This document shows, piece after piece, positions 44,234 to 55,706 of a stretch of DNA of 64,000 nucleotides. The stretch's first letter is position 1. Every line of letters begins with the position of its first letter. The translations under genes and the position numbers were made by a program. The notes under the pieces were generated by a model. That model was not told where the DNA came from. It ran no database searches and saw nothing but the letters and a program-made list of their open reading frames with translations. This DNA is from Paracentrotus lividus (taxonomy: Eukaryota > Echinodermata > Echinoidea > Camarodonta > Echinidae): assembly GCA_940671915.1 (NCBI GenBank), contig CALNVZ010003434.1, positions 13,915,975 through 13,979,974 of the forward strand, given 5' to 3'.

Positions 44234-44817
44234 ATGTTCAGGGTCTTAACAATATCACATATGTCTATCGTATCCAGAATATCCTTTTGTGGTGGAATAT
44301 AACTCATTTTTATTTTGATCGGTTATTAATTATCAAGTCCGAAATGTCTAACGAGCCATATCTGTTCTTTGCATTTATATCACCTGTTTAAAAGCTGTTT
44401 CGTGACAAGAAGATCCTCGGCTATTGGTCATTGGTTTATAAACTATGATCTTGAGCGTAAAATACCATCCAACCTAAATTTTTTAATTCAATACTTTTTT
44501 TCAAATTACACAAATATTTTTTTCCTCCAAAGGATAGACCCGCAACTTCTCTTTAATGGAATCAATTATGGAAGTGTCGTATGATAGTGGTTTGACTGAA
44601 ATTGCAGGGGTACTCGGTTCGAGCCCCGACAGGATACATGTCAATGGTAAGTTTTGCAATGACATACTCAGGATAGAAAAAGTGACCGTAAAGGTTCACA
44701 GTAAATCGCAAAATGGTAATGTCCAGTTAAAATCATTGTCGCATGCAATGTTGGTTAAAGAGACCATTGAAATAATTCGTTCTGTCGCATTTGGTATTGA
44801 TTGCAAACCTTTGTGTT
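44234..44817. other. Upstream flank of gene C
   Basis: Paralogous to the gene A and gene B flanks (shared GGATAGACCCGCAACTTCTC-type segment). The 87-aa open frame at 44556-44819 is not kept open in the paralogues and I do not call it. Confidence 0.55.
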
Positions 44818-45230
44818 GAGTCCGCCTCACACTGTGCGATTTGCTGCGAAGTGATTTTGGACGAAAACCGTTATATTATTTGATAGAAACATTTAAACAA
44901 GGAAATTCACACTTTCCAAAGTTCTGCGTATTCCTATGAATAATAAAATTGTCATACATGGCGACTGAGAACCCCGTTCACTGTATAAAATAAAATCGTT
45001 TCCTTATCGCAGTGACGTCATAGCGATCTTGCGATTTTAAGCTAGTTTGACCTTTCCTCCTAATTAAAAGCTCACATTAGAAAAAAGGTCGATTACATTG
45101 CTCCTTTACAAATTTTTACCTCTCATATTAAAGATATTTTTGCATGTTTCAAAATGTAAAATTTAATGTAAACTGCCATTTGTTCAAAATATCGCAGCGT
45201 AGCAAATCGTACTGTGTGAGGCGGGCTTTA
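44818..45230. mobile_element. MITE with CCGCCTCACACTGTGCGATT ends
   Basis: The left end CCGCCTCACACTGTGCGATT is matched inverted at the right (AATCGTACTGTGTGAGGCGG). The gene B segment near 29100 lacks it, going from TTTGTGTT directly to CCAAAGCGAG. The target duplication is unclear. No coding capacity. Confidence 0.78.
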
Positions 45231-45560
45231 GGGAGCGAGCATACCAGGTATGATGACGCAAACTATTGGATTTTTTTTCACTGCCACGTATACACTTGCA
45301 TTGTTCTTATGGTTGGTAAATCTGATAACAGTGATAATTGATCTTTAAAAAAGCTACCTGCATATATTAATTTGTATTAAATGTAAATCAAGAATAATCA
45401 ATCATCACTTCAACGATTATTTATTCGGTTTCAAAACAAATTCTTGATAGTTTGAGAGTGGATAGAAGCCGCATCAGCATGAATGAGTATTGTCTTGACA
45501 AAGCGCTTCATGCGGAAGCAATATACCGAAAATATTAAGGACAGCTGTCTCCTGCCGACC

Positions 45561-45920
45561 TTAATGGTGGTATCTAACTTCGCGGAGATGGATTTGGGAC
45601 TACTTTGAAACGGTTTTGAAACAGTTTTGAGGCTGTTTTGAAACTTGTCGCGGAGAAAAAAAAAGTATTGGAGAAAAAAGAATCGGATACGTCTACGCGA
45701 CGGAAAAAAGTTCCGGAGACGTCTCCGATACTTTTTTTTCCGTTGCGGAAACGAATTTGGAACTACTTTGATATTCTTAAAACTCATGAAACGTCGCTGG
45801 GAGTCAGGAGACGTCTCGGAGACGTCTTTGTGACAAGTTTCAAAACAGTCTCAAAACTGTTTCAAAACCGTCTAAAACTTGCCCCATATTCGTCTCCGCG
45901 AAGTGAGATACAGCCATTAA
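45561..45920. mobile_element. Foldback element with GGTTTTGAAACAGTTTTGAG arms
   Basis: The left arm TTAATGGTGGTATCTAACTT pairs with the right arm, and the series CGGTTTTGAAACAGTTTTGA is complementary to CAAAACTGTTTCAAAACCG. The centre repeats GGAGACGTCT. Paired open frames on both strands come from the palindrome. Confidence 0.78.
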
Positions 45921-48789
45921 GATCCGATGTCCTGTTCTGATTGTTTATGTCTATTGTCACTACCTTTATAACGTGAATCCTTTTTTATTTTAAAGGCCCT
46001 CTGATAATTTTTTTATTATTTCTCATATTTATACATTGCATTAATAATGTTTTTAAATGTTGTACTATGATTTGGGGGGAAAATGTACCAAAGTTGATAA
46101 CATTTATTAACAATAACTTAATGTGAATTCAACTTGAGTGGAAAAATGGTTTAAAGATGGAAAAATTTGGGTATTATATGAGTATTTATATATCACAAAC
46201 AACACTAGAAAATAAATATTTGAACATATTCGGAATAAAAATTGATTTGCAACTCTGGATATTCGAAAAGTTGAAGAACATCGTTAAAAAAAAAAATGAT
46301 GTGTACCTTCTCTCCATTGCAGCAGGGATTCCATATGTGAAACTGCTGAGCAATGTATGCCCTATACACACATACTGTCCCCATTCCAACGCAAACGCAC
46401 ACAAACAGGTTAATGGTGGAAATTGAGGACCCGCGAAACAAAGGATTAAGACCTTATTTTTTTTTTCTAGTGGCACATTATTTAGGCTTGAAGGGTTAAG
46501 TTGTTATTTATGTAAATACATCAAACGACTTAATCTAGGACTTTACACTTGTCTGTGTGAGTGTGTGTGTGTGTGTGTGTGTATGGGGGGGTTATATTAT
46601 TTCCATGAACGGTGGAAAAGTAATTCATGTGGACTCCCTTTGGCTTTTGAAAGCGAGGACGTCCTCAATGTCATGTGTGTCCTCGGTACCAAGGTCATTC
46701 ACTTCCTCGTTTTCCACCATGCGTATGTGCAACAACTTTATCCCTCCATCTCTTCCTATCTCTAGTACTTCAGTGATATTATTTCTCCCCATTTCACTCA
46801 CTCCATTAGAATATGCAGGGGATGGTAACAGACTATTATTATTATTATTATTTATTTATTTATTATTTATTTATTTATTATTTTTTTTTTTTTTGGGGGG
46901 GGGAACCAATCATCGAATATAAATATTAATATCAGAAATTTGGCTGCACCTCCTTTTAAACTAAAATGACTGCTGACTCTTCACACCCCGCATATTCAAA
47001 ATCTAGAGTCGCATCTGTTCTCTCTATACTCTTCTCTGTAATCATGCTAGATGTAAATTATGAATAATAATTCTTTAATTTCGCTCTGCTCTTGTTGTTG
47101 TTTTTTGCTCAAGGCCTTCTTTTCACTATAAGTAATAATTAAAGATCAAATTTTCTTTTTTTCTGACACCTTGTGTATCATAAATAAAAATACGTAAGAG
47201 ACATGCGTAGACAAGCACAAAATGTTTGCAATCTTATTTTCAAAATCAAAGTGCCCCGAATAAGTAGCAGGATACAATAATTCCTTCCCAGAAAAGTATG
47301 CTTCTTAATTTCTTTTATGATTTTCATTAGGGTTCTTTCAGAAAATGTCTCCATCACTTGCTACATAAGCAAGATCTGTGTGGTTCTCTCTGGTATGATC
47401 TGTGTAATTTGATTCATGATTCATCATCATTGAAATTTGAAACTCTTCTTGCTCATCCCTATATTACTCCTTTGTAGTATTGGGTGTCAAAAGAAGGAAG
47501 AAAATGTAAACGTCAAAATTCATGTATCATGCATGTTTTACCTAGAATAATGACTGACCATCCAGGTTCCACTTTTTCTAGGGATAACTGTAAATGCCTA
47601 GAGTACTCTCAAAATATGAAAAAGTGGAAAAAATACTAAAAATGGGTAAAATTCCACTCTAAAAGGTATTATTTAATATAATGAAAACGGGGTGGTCGCT
47701 GAACAGTCATGACACAAACAAAAAAGAGTTTCATGTCCTCGTACTGGTTCGAACCATTCGAATCATTTTATAATTTCGATATCATAATCGAGTGGTTCGA
47801 GAATGTTCCTTCTTCTCATAATGTTAAGTGGAAAATCTACTCCTTCACATTTAGAGAATATAGAATAAATATTATTTACATGATAAGCAATGAAAACAAA
47901 CAAAAAATGCAACCAATCAAACATCCATAAATGAAGCCCACTTTGTTTTTATTATTCATGAAATGCCTCAAGTAAAGACTATCCGTTCTTGTGTTTATAA
48001 TTAATCCTCGTTGAAAATTCGTTCACTTAATTTCAATCGAAAAGAAAAAATATTTTGTTTCCAAACTCATCTTCAAAGTATAAATAAATGTCATATATGG
48101 TATTGGTTTCGTAATGATGCTTAAAACCATCTATTGTTTTTAAAATAATTACCGGTATATATATATATATATATATATTTATATTAGGATTAATCTTTCA
48201 GCTATGGCAAAATAATGTACATCGCCTTCCTCCCCCTCTGATTAGAATACGGTATAACGTCGAGTTGTGATAACATCCTTGGAGTATGATTGGTTGATGA
48301 CGTCATTTACAAGGACAACCCTTCAAAGAGATAACAAGAAAACAAGAACAAAAACGAAAAATTATTTTTCAGTCATCAAAAGCTCCTTCTGATAACACAA
48401 GCTATATAAAATGAATGTAATAGAACGGCTAGTCATGCATCTCATAAGTTTGCTATACATGCTTCGGTAATTGCCGATAATAATTATAACCATCATGATC
48501 ATTGCGTTAGAATTAAACAGGAGGGGGAAAAGAAATGGATAAGTGCACTCATACTTTTATGATGATTTATTGCAAAGCTGTAAACACTTTCAAAGGTTTT
48601 AAAATAATATTTAAAAAATGGACTTTAAATTTCCTCGTTAGAGACTGAAATGGTACAATTTTCCTGTCAAAAACATATTGTTTAAAATCAATTCAAAATA
48701 GAATCATCACTCCGACAATTATGATATATGCAATATCTGACAACACACAATAAAATAAAGGTAATTAAAAAAAAAAAAAAAAAACTTAC
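45921..48789 (+). repeat. Segmental copy of 29400-32336
   Basis: Direct-orientation duplicate of the array 1 downstream flank, with (TG)n at about 46560 and a TTA/TTTA tract at about 46833-46895. It contains the single-TA empty site for 5653-6505 near 46302. No gene is supported. Confidence 0.8.
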
Positions 48790-48837
48790 CATAAATGACC
48801 TCCTTTCAACAGTTCTCATTAACGCCAGCCTCATAAC
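48790..48837 (-). CDS. Terminal exon of array 2
   Basis: Counterpart of 32337-32385: acceptor CATAG, phase-1 frame (G/S)YEAGVNENC then TGA, and a GTAAGT donor still present. One base shorter than the array 1 copy, in the untranslated part. Shared stop and Cys support its being the real end of the protein. Confidence 0.65.
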
Positions 48838-49421
48838 CTATGGAAGTCAGCGATTAACGCAGTCATATTTAAGTAATACTTTATCGCAAAGCTTTACATG
48901 CCTCAAGATAGATTATATTCATACAGCCATTTATTTGAAAATTTTCTCGTCAAAGACTGGAACATTAAAACTAGAAGTTCAATTCTCAGCAAAGTTTTTA
49001 AGCTTTTATGCGGTTCATGTTTTTAAAATTCCATTAAAGATTAACTCATCACCAAGAAAATCCTAACATGTATTATTCACAATATTTAGACGACCCACAA
49101 TGATACATAATAGATAAAATTATAAACTAAACAAAACAGAAAAGTGTGATTTCTTGTTCAAAGTTGAGATCATTAATGATGTGAAAATTCTGACATTAGC
49201 AAATTGACTATGATATGTAATGCCATCACTGTCTTATCAAAGTACTAGATGTGAAACGCGCACCATATACATATATCAAACAAAAACAAAATATTAAATT
49301 AATGTTAATTATGTGAAGGAAAATTAACGAACTTTAGTATGAACAGGATAAAACCATTGAATTATTGATGGAAAACCACAGACTAATGACAATAATAACA
49401 ACAACAAAGGCAACAACTTAC

Positions 49422-49466
49422 TATCACCAGCCTCCTTTCCATAGTTCTCAGCTACGCCTGCACAAG
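49422..49466 (-). CDS. Array 2 module exon ACAGVAENYGKEAGD
   Basis: 45 nt, acceptor TCCTAG, donor GTAAGT, phase 1-1. Differs from array 1 (32959-33003) in ending GATA instead of TACG, changing the last residue to Asp and the junction codon to Ser. Confidence 0.72.
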
Positions 49467-49738
49467 CTAGGAAAAGAAATGGATTAATACAGTCAAATTT
49501 ATACTATACTTTATTGCCATGATTGCGAAACCTGAGATAAATAAATTATACAGCCATGTATTTGTAATTTTATTTTTGAATAGATTTTCCTTTAAATAAT
49601 TTCCTAGGGAGATGAATAGATTAGTGCAGTCATACTTGCATAATATATCTTGTTTAATTGCAAAGCCTGTGCATAGCCATGTACAGTGACTTACACGTTT
49701 AATATTTTTTTTTGCACCAACCTACGAATATAACTTAC

Positions 49739-49810
49739 CATAACCGGCCTCCTTTCGATAGTTCTCAGCTACGGAGCTAGCTTCTTCGGGTTTCCCTTGT
49801 AATTTGTATC
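49739..49810 (-). CDS. Array 2 module exon, 24 aa
   Basis: 72 nt, acceptor CCTTAG, donor GTAAGT, phase 1-1. It encodes GYKLQGKPEEASSVAENYRK then EAGY, intermediate between the KPDE type and the AENYGKEAGY type. No counterpart in array 1. Confidence 0.75.
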
Positions 49811-50346
49811 CTAAGGAGAGGAATTTATAAGTGCAGTCATACTTATGCCATAGTTAATTTACAAGGGTCTCAAACTGATGTATTTTGCCGTGTACTGCAA
49901 ATTTCCTTGTCAGAGGCTGACTTGTGAAAATTTAAGTCAATTCACAATTGAGTCATCACCTTGAAAATTATAACAGATATAAACAATATTTCAACTATGA
50001 AAGAGAAAATTATGATTTTTATATATTGATATCTGCGTTTAATGAGTAGCTTTCAAATCCACAAAAAATATCAAACACGAATTAAAAATGAAATAAAAAA
50101 TAAATAAATAAGATAACGTACGCCAGTAGTTTCCGATTGGATCCACCTAATTCTGCATTAAAAAAAAATTATTTAAGGGACAGATGTATAACTACAAGAC
50201 AAAATTATGCTCTATTAAACGCACATAATCAGATAATGAAAAGCTAGATAAGAGAAGGAAAACTTCCTGTAATACCAAGTGCCTAATCATTGATCATCAA
50301 ATCATTGATGGAAAACCACAGACTGGTGACAATAGCAACAACTTAC

Positions 50347-50403
50347 CGTAACCGGACTCCTTTCCGTAGTTCTCAGCTACGCCGAAAGCATTCAACTTAT
50401 ATC
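50347..50403 (-). CDS. Array 2 module exon, 19 aa
   Basis: 57 nt, acceptor CCCCAG, donor GTAAGT, phase 1-1: GYKLNAFGVAENYGKESGY. No counterpart in array 1. Confidence 0.75.
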
Positions 50404-50805
50404 CTGGGGAATAGGAATAGATAATTCCAGTCATATGTCTTGTCTTGTCTTTCTGCTTATGGCCAAAATAAATGGATTGATATTATGGCATTTCAATAAG
50501 TTGAAGACCCGATTATAGACTATTTGTTATCTTCACTTCCACCAATACTACTATTAACTATACAATATTACCACTACCATATACGTCTAATAATAATAAT
50601 ACTCAAAATGACACAAATAATATAATAGCAAGAAATTAAAAGAAAAAAAAAATGATTTTTTTTTTTTCCATTAACGATGTGGCAATCCTTTCATTGGCAA
50701 AGTGACTGTAATATGTGATGTCATCAAGGATCCAATAGAGATTGGTAAAGGTAATGAAAAGAAAAGTATAAAAAGACCCTCATCCTCAAACCAACAACAA
50801 CTTAC

Positions 50806-50886
50806 CATATCCGGTCTCCTTAGGTGTTTTTGCATAATTCTCATTTACGGTGCTAGCTTCATCTGGTTTTTCTTTTAACTCATATC
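50806..50886 (-). CDS. Array 2 module exon, 27 aa KEKPDEAS type
   Basis: 81 nt, acceptor TTGTAG, donor GTAAGT, phase 1-1: GYELKEKPDEASTVNENYAK then TPKETGY. Near-identical in protein to 36527-36607 and 56224-56304. It is a third copy inside array 2, so the arrays have grown by block duplication. Confidence 0.76.
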
Positions 50887-51066
50887 CTACAACGAAGAAT
50901 AAGGGTAGTTTTACAATCAGGATCGGCCAATCGTGCCAATAAAACGTTTATTTTCAAAGGCGGATACCAATATTAAAGACGTATTGAACATCGAACAAAA
51001 ATATGCATTTTTATCGAATCATCGATGGACAAAAAAACCCCCAACAAAACAACAACAACAACTTAA

Positions 51067-51125
51067 CGTAACCGGCCTCCTTTCCATAGTGATCATTCAC
51101 GCCAGGGCCAGCTTTGACCCATATC
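51067..51125 (-). pseudogene. Decayed array 2 module exon next to Tc1 insertion
   Basis: 59 nt resembling the GYGSKAGPG module. One A is lost (GGGTCAAAGC), giving a frameshift, and the donor GT is TT. The acceptor (TATAG) survives, but 9 bp further on the Tc1 element begins, so the natural pyrimidine tract was displaced. It is probably skipped; symmetric phase makes that harmless. Confidence 0.65.
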
Positions 51126-51457
51126 CTATAGGGAATATACAGGGTTGGAATTAAGTTTGGAATATTTTTTGGCGATGAGTATGTCTGATTTTAAATGCTA
51201 GTTTCTACTACATTGTGATTAATAATTCATCCAAATCGGATTAACTGTGTTGAATGAAGTCTATTGTTCCATCTTGTACCAAAGATTACGTAATATTGTT
51301 AAACATGTTACAATGGCTGACCAATGAACCACATGTTGTCAGATTTGCTCTATTTGTGGTTGAACATCTTGTTATACATGTCTGTACTTCACGTGGAATT
51401 TTGAAAAAGCTACGTGCAGTTTGTAGTCATTACCTTGTGCAAACCAAAGTTGATAAC

Positions 51458-51619
51458 ATGGTGCGTCAATTTAGCGACGGCATGTACAACAGGGTCATTA
51501 CCCTGCGCAATGGAGGTTGGAAGCAAAAGGACATCGCTCTTGCATTAGGTATGACACAGGGGGCAGTGTCAAAAATCATACAGAGGCATCGAGAGACTGG
51601 GACACCCGGCCACTCCTAG
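51458..51619 (+). pseudogene. Tc1 transposase, N-terminal part (frameshifted)
   Basis: Begins MVRQFSDGMYNRVITLRNGG and continues WKQKDIALALGMTQGAVSKI, a helix-turn-helix DNA-binding domain of the Tc1 paired-like type that would bind the element's inverted ends. The frame stops soon after RETGTP. The continuation lies in another frame (PRSGRPRITTAREDRS, GRPR hook), so a single small indel near 51610-51630 separates the halves. The longer upstream frame from 51254 is not needed, since the family start fits 51458. Confidence 0.88.
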
Positions 51620-51713
51620 ACCAAGGTCAGGTAGGCCTCGGATTACAACAGCAAGGGAAGACCGATCCCTCTTCAGACTTTGCCGCAATGGACGCACGAA
51701 GTCTGTAAGTCAT

Positions 51714-52484
51714 TTGAGAGAGGAGTGGATGAGGTTCATAAACATCCCTGTTACCAGGAAACTTGTGAACAATAGACTCTTGAGTGCTGGTATTTTTGCT
51801 AGACGTCCAGTAAGAAAACCGATACTACTGCAAAGACACCGCACTGCACGCCTGCGTTGGGCACAGCGGTATCGTCATCTTCAGATTGCTCACTGGGAAC
51901 ATGTGATCTTCAGCGATGAGGCTCGCTTTCTCTTGCATAGGGTAGATGGTCGAATAAGAGTGCGCAGATTGACTGGGCAACAACTCCTTGAGGATTGTGT
52001 CCTACCTAGAGTACAAGGAGGTGGTGGTGGGGTCACCATCTGGGGCGCTTTTCACAGCGGAGCAAAATGCGATCTTTACATGCTCGAGGGCCACATGAAC
52101 CAGGAGCAGTACATACATGTCTTGCAAACGGTAATGCTCCCATTCGCTAGAAGGGACTTCCGAGCGAACTTTATCTTCCAAGACGACAACGCTCCCGCAC
52201 ACAGAGCGCGACGGGTGACCGAATTCCTTGATAACGAGAACGTGGAGCACATGGACTGGCCAGCTTTAAGTCCTGACATGAACCCGATAGAACATTTGTG
52301 GGCAGATTTGTCTCGCCGATTAGGAGAGATGGTCAACCAACCAACAACTATAGCTGAACTCAGAGCGGCAATTGTAGCTTGCTGGCAAGATATCCCCCAG
52401 AACACCCTGAGGACCCTTGTTGCAGGAATGCCACGCCGTGTACGTGCTCTTCAGTTGGCAAGAGGAGGTCACACGAAATACTGA
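51714..52484 (+). pseudogene. Tc1 transposase, catalytic DDE part (frameshifted)
   Basis: Catalytic motifs are intact: D in FSDEARF, D in FQDDNAPAH, and E in SPDMNPIEHLW. There are 34 residues between the second D and E, so this is a DD34E Tc1 transposase (DNA cleavage and strand transfer at TA). The Gly-rich GGGGGVTIWGAF stretch is typical. The true frame starts upstream near 51630 and should be continuous with the 51458 part; together about 340 aa, the normal length. Only the frameshift disables it, so it is young or its break is a sequencing error. Confidence 0.92.
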
Positions 52485-53038
52485 TGTATATTTTCATAAA
52501 GAGGGATGTTTATCCGATGCAAGAATGAGACTTTTGAGGACTTCGGTATAGCAATTAAACTGTATCTGATTATTTAACTTTTTCGTTAGACATTTGCAAA
52601 AACAGCAAATATACGCTTCCGAATTCCAAGTGGACCTCTGCACTGTGTGATAAGCCTGATTTTTAATGTTGTGCTTTTAAAGTTAAAAAGGGACACATAT
52701 CTTTTATTTGAACCTCAAAGAAGAACTTAAAATGACGAGAGATATGTTTAAGACAAGAAATAATTCTTGGAATAAAAATATTCCAAACTTTTTTCCAACC
52801 CTGTAAGTCACAAATAATCAACATCGATTTAAAAAAAAATAATAATAAAATTTAAAAAAGCGTTTTGACGCACATAAAAAGTACAGTGAATTATCATGAT
52901 TATGTAAAGGTAAACGAGAAGAGAAGGAAATGTTCTATGTTAACTTGATTAAAATCATCGAATCATTGATGAACAAATAGTAAGACAAACATAAAGAAAC
53001 AAACAAACAAACATAAGACAAGAACAATAACCATTTAC

Positions 53039-53098
53039 CATAACCGGCCTCCTTTCCAAAGTTCTCATTCAGTCCAGGGCCAGCTTTTGACCCATAAC
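53039..53098 (-). CDS. Array 2 module exon, 20 aa
   Basis: 60 nt, acceptor CCTTAG, donor GTAAAT, phase 1-1: GYGSKAGPGLNENFGKEAGY. Phe replaces the core Tyr. Confidence 0.74.
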
Positions 53099-53289
53099 CT
53101 AAGGAGAGGAACAGTTTAATACAGTCATATCTATACCGTAAATTGATAAATTTGAATTTTGTGACGAAAAACGAAAAGGGAAGGAAACGCCGTTTAATGT
53201 AAACTGGATTAAATCATCGAATCATTGATGGAAAAAAAAGTAAGAAAGAAAGAAAAGAAAAAAAAAAAAAGAAAAAAAAACTAACTTAC

Positions 53290-53346
53290 CATAACCGGCC
53301 TCCTTTGCATAGTTCTCAGCTACACCGCCAGCTTTTAACTCATACC
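53290..53346 (-). CDS. Array 2 module exon, 19 aa, with tandem acceptors
   Basis: 57 nt using acceptor GCCAG, donor GTAAGT, phase 1-1: GYELKAGGVAENYAKEAGY. A second acceptor (ACCCCAG) 9 nt upstream is also in frame and would add three residues (GMP before GYEL), so small alternative forms are possible. Confidence 0.74.
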
Positions 53347-53635
53347 CTGGCATGCCTGGGGTAAGGAATAGATTAATACAGTCATATTTATATAACGTAC
53401 TTTATTGCAAAGCCTTACAGCAATGTATTTGTATATTTTCTTGCCAAACACTGGAACACTAAACATGCTAAAGAATAAACAAAGTGTCTTTTTGAAATAG
53501 TTTTTACACCGTTGCTTTTTTTTTTCTTCATGTCTTTAAAAATCCATTTAAGATTGTTGAAGTCATCGCCTAGAAAATTATAACATTGTATCATTGATAG
53601 AAAACCACAGACTGGTGACAATAGCAACAACTTAC

Positions 53636-53695
53636 CGTAACCGGTCTCCTTTCCATAGTTCTCAGCTACGCCAGCTCCAGCTTTTAACTCATACC
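53636..53695 (-). CDS. Array 2 module exon, 20 aa
   Basis: 60 nt, acceptor TCTAG, donor GTAAGT, phase 1-1: GYELKAGAGVAENYGKETGY. Confidence 0.76.
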
Positions 53696-53768
53696 CTAGA
53701 GAGAAGAATAGATTATTTTTTATACCATACTTTATTGCAAAACCCTTTCGGGACTCAAGATATTATAT

Positions 53769-53960
53769 AAATAGTGTACAATCTATCGCGCAATATACTG
53801 GATTATAAGTACGACAAATTCTACATTATCCCGAGAGCAGATTTGTTTCTCCAAGGCCGCAGGCCGAGGTGAAATAGATCTGCACGAGGGATAATTTAGT
53901 ATTTGGAGTTCATATAGTGCAGTAATGTTGCAAGATGGAGCGTTCATTATTTATTATGGT
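53769..53960. mobile_element. MITE with nested GGCCGAGG hairpin, copy 2
   Basis: Second copy of the 34030-34220 element (CTCCAAGGCC GCA GGCCGAG centre). It lies in a different intron position, so the two are separate insertions. Confidence 0.7.
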
Positions 53961-54309
53961 AAATACACCCCGAGATCTTTAACTGAACCTAATCTGGTTT
54001 TATCATTGCCAAAATGTTGGTGCTAATTTAGCTATTATGACGTAGATTATTGCTCCGCGTATCCATTGTTATAAGCTGCTGTGCGCACCATTTTACTGTT
54101 ATTACGCGCTTGCAATGAGGCAAACGCACCTGGCAATCGATAAAATTGATACACTCCCCATTCATTTAACACGGGCTTTGCCGTCCAAAAACCGAAAGTT
54201 ATATTGTACATATGTACAATATAACAAATTGAAGGTAGGTCACGTGATGCTGATCTATCCAATCCCAACGCGTATTTTTCTACCACTATTTACTATAAAT
54301 ATATATGTA

Positions 54310-54955
54310 GTGCGTCCCAAAAAGAATTATACACTTATGAAATGGCTAACAAATAAACAAATATATGGTTCTTGGGAATTTTTTTAAAGACATATATAAA
54401 GCTCATAATTATCCTCAACTATCGTTATGACACAAAAAATTCCGAAAATATTCCATTCTTCAGTGAACAATGCCCACTTTTGTGTAGGACACAAAAATTA
54501 GCCTGCGCAGGAATTCGGTATTCATATATCACCTTTGTATGGCACGCCAAGACGGATTCAACTAATAATGGAATAAATCGGCCAACAAAGACAAAAATAA
54601 ACTGAATTCAAGGCAAAAATCAATGATATAAAAACAAAACGGTGAAAAAAAAAATTGAATATAATTTTCTTATCTTTTACTCTGTGAGCTGAGTCATTCC
54701 ATTATTCTTTGTTTCCCTACTAGTGTGCCATACAAAGGTGATAAATAAATAGCGAATTCCTGCGCAGGCTGTATTTTGTGTCGTTCACAAAGGTGGGTAT
54801 TGCTCACTGAAGAATGCGTTATTTCAGATTTTTTTTGTCATAATGATAGTTGAGGATATGAGCTTTATATACATATAAACCTTTTCCCCAAGAATCATAT
54901 ATTTTTTTATTTTATAGCCATTTCAAAAGTGTATAGTTCTTTTTGGGACGCCCTG
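54310..54955. mobile_element. Palindromic mariner-like MITE
   Basis: GCGTCCCAAAAAGAATTATA at the left and its near complement at the right, with TA on both sides. Inner arms pair (CCTGCGCAGGAATTC against GAATTCCTGCGCAGG) around a short loop. The CAGGGCGTCCCAAAAAG-type end is mariner-like. No transposase. Confidence 0.78.
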
Positions 54956-55186
54956 TATACAGCCATGAGTTTGTAATTTTTTCGTCAGAGACTGGAACAC
55001 TAACATGAGAAGGGCAATTCTCAGCGAAAACAGATTAAAAAAGGAAAAAAAAAAATGAACGCACATTAATAAAATAGTAAACATGAGAAGGAAAACACCC
55101 TTTTATCTTGAATGGCTTAAATCATCGAATCATTGATGGAAAACCGCAGACCAACGAAAATAGCAACAACAATAGCAACAACTTAC

Positions 55187-55246
55187 CGTAACCAGCCTCC
55201 TTTCCATAGTTCTCAGCTACGCCAGCTCCAGCTTTTGACCCGTATC
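55187..55246 (-). CDS. Array 2 module exon, 20 aa (modal sequence)
   Basis: 60 nt, acceptor CTCCAG, donor GTAAGT, phase 1-1: GYGSKAGAGVAENYGKEAGY. Exon plus intron is tandemly repeated 297 bp upstream at 55484, the tightest repeat unit in the array. Confidence 0.78.
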
Positions 55247-55483
55247 CTGGAGGGAGGAATAGATTAATGAATTCATATTTATGCCATACTTTATTGCAAA
55301 ACCTTTTTTTTTCTGGCCTAACGATTAAAATAATAAGAAAAGATAAAAAAAAAAATGAAGGCACATTAATAAAAGAGTAAACAAGAAAAGGAAAACACCC
55401 TCTTGTCTTGAATGGCTTTAATCATCGAATCATTTATGGAAAACGACGGACCAACGAAAAAATCAACTGCAATATCAACTTAC

Positions 55484-55543
55484 CGTAGCCAGCCTCCTTT
55501 CCATAGTTCTCAGCTACGCCAGCTCCAGCTTTTGACCCGTATC
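55484..55543 (-). CDS. Array 2 module exon, 20 aa (modal sequence)
   Basis: 60 nt, acceptor CTCCAG, donor GTAAGT, phase 1-1. Same protein as 55187-55246, differing only at silent positions near the end. Confidence 0.78.
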
Positions 55544-55621
55544 CTGGAGGGAGAAATAGATGAATGAATCCATATTTATGCCATACTCTGTTGCAAACCT
55601 TTTTCTTTCGGGCCTAAGGCG

Positions 55622-55706
<85 letters not shown>

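Larger units (their letters stand above)
51140..52803 (+). mobile_element. Tc1-like DNA transposon
   Basis: 1664 bp with about 30-bp inverted ends (CAGGGTTGGAATTAAGTTTG against a close complement) and TA on both sides (51138-51139, 52804-52805). It carries a full-length but frameshifted transposase. Length, ends and TA target are typical of the Tc1 group. It sits in an array 2 intron in opposite orientation to the host gene. Confidence 0.95.

Noticed and set aside
44556..44819. 87-codon frame in the gene C flank
   Set aside because: The paralogous positions in the gene A and B segments contain stops, so it is not conserved.
45431..45940. Open frames of 100 and 118 codons
   Set aside because: Lie in a foldback with repeated Phe/Lys/Arg-rich translation; no paralogue keeps them.
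51254..51457. N-terminal extension of the Tc1 transposase upstream of 51458
   Set aside because: Tc1 transposases start near the helix-turn-helix; the extension is the element's 5' leader.
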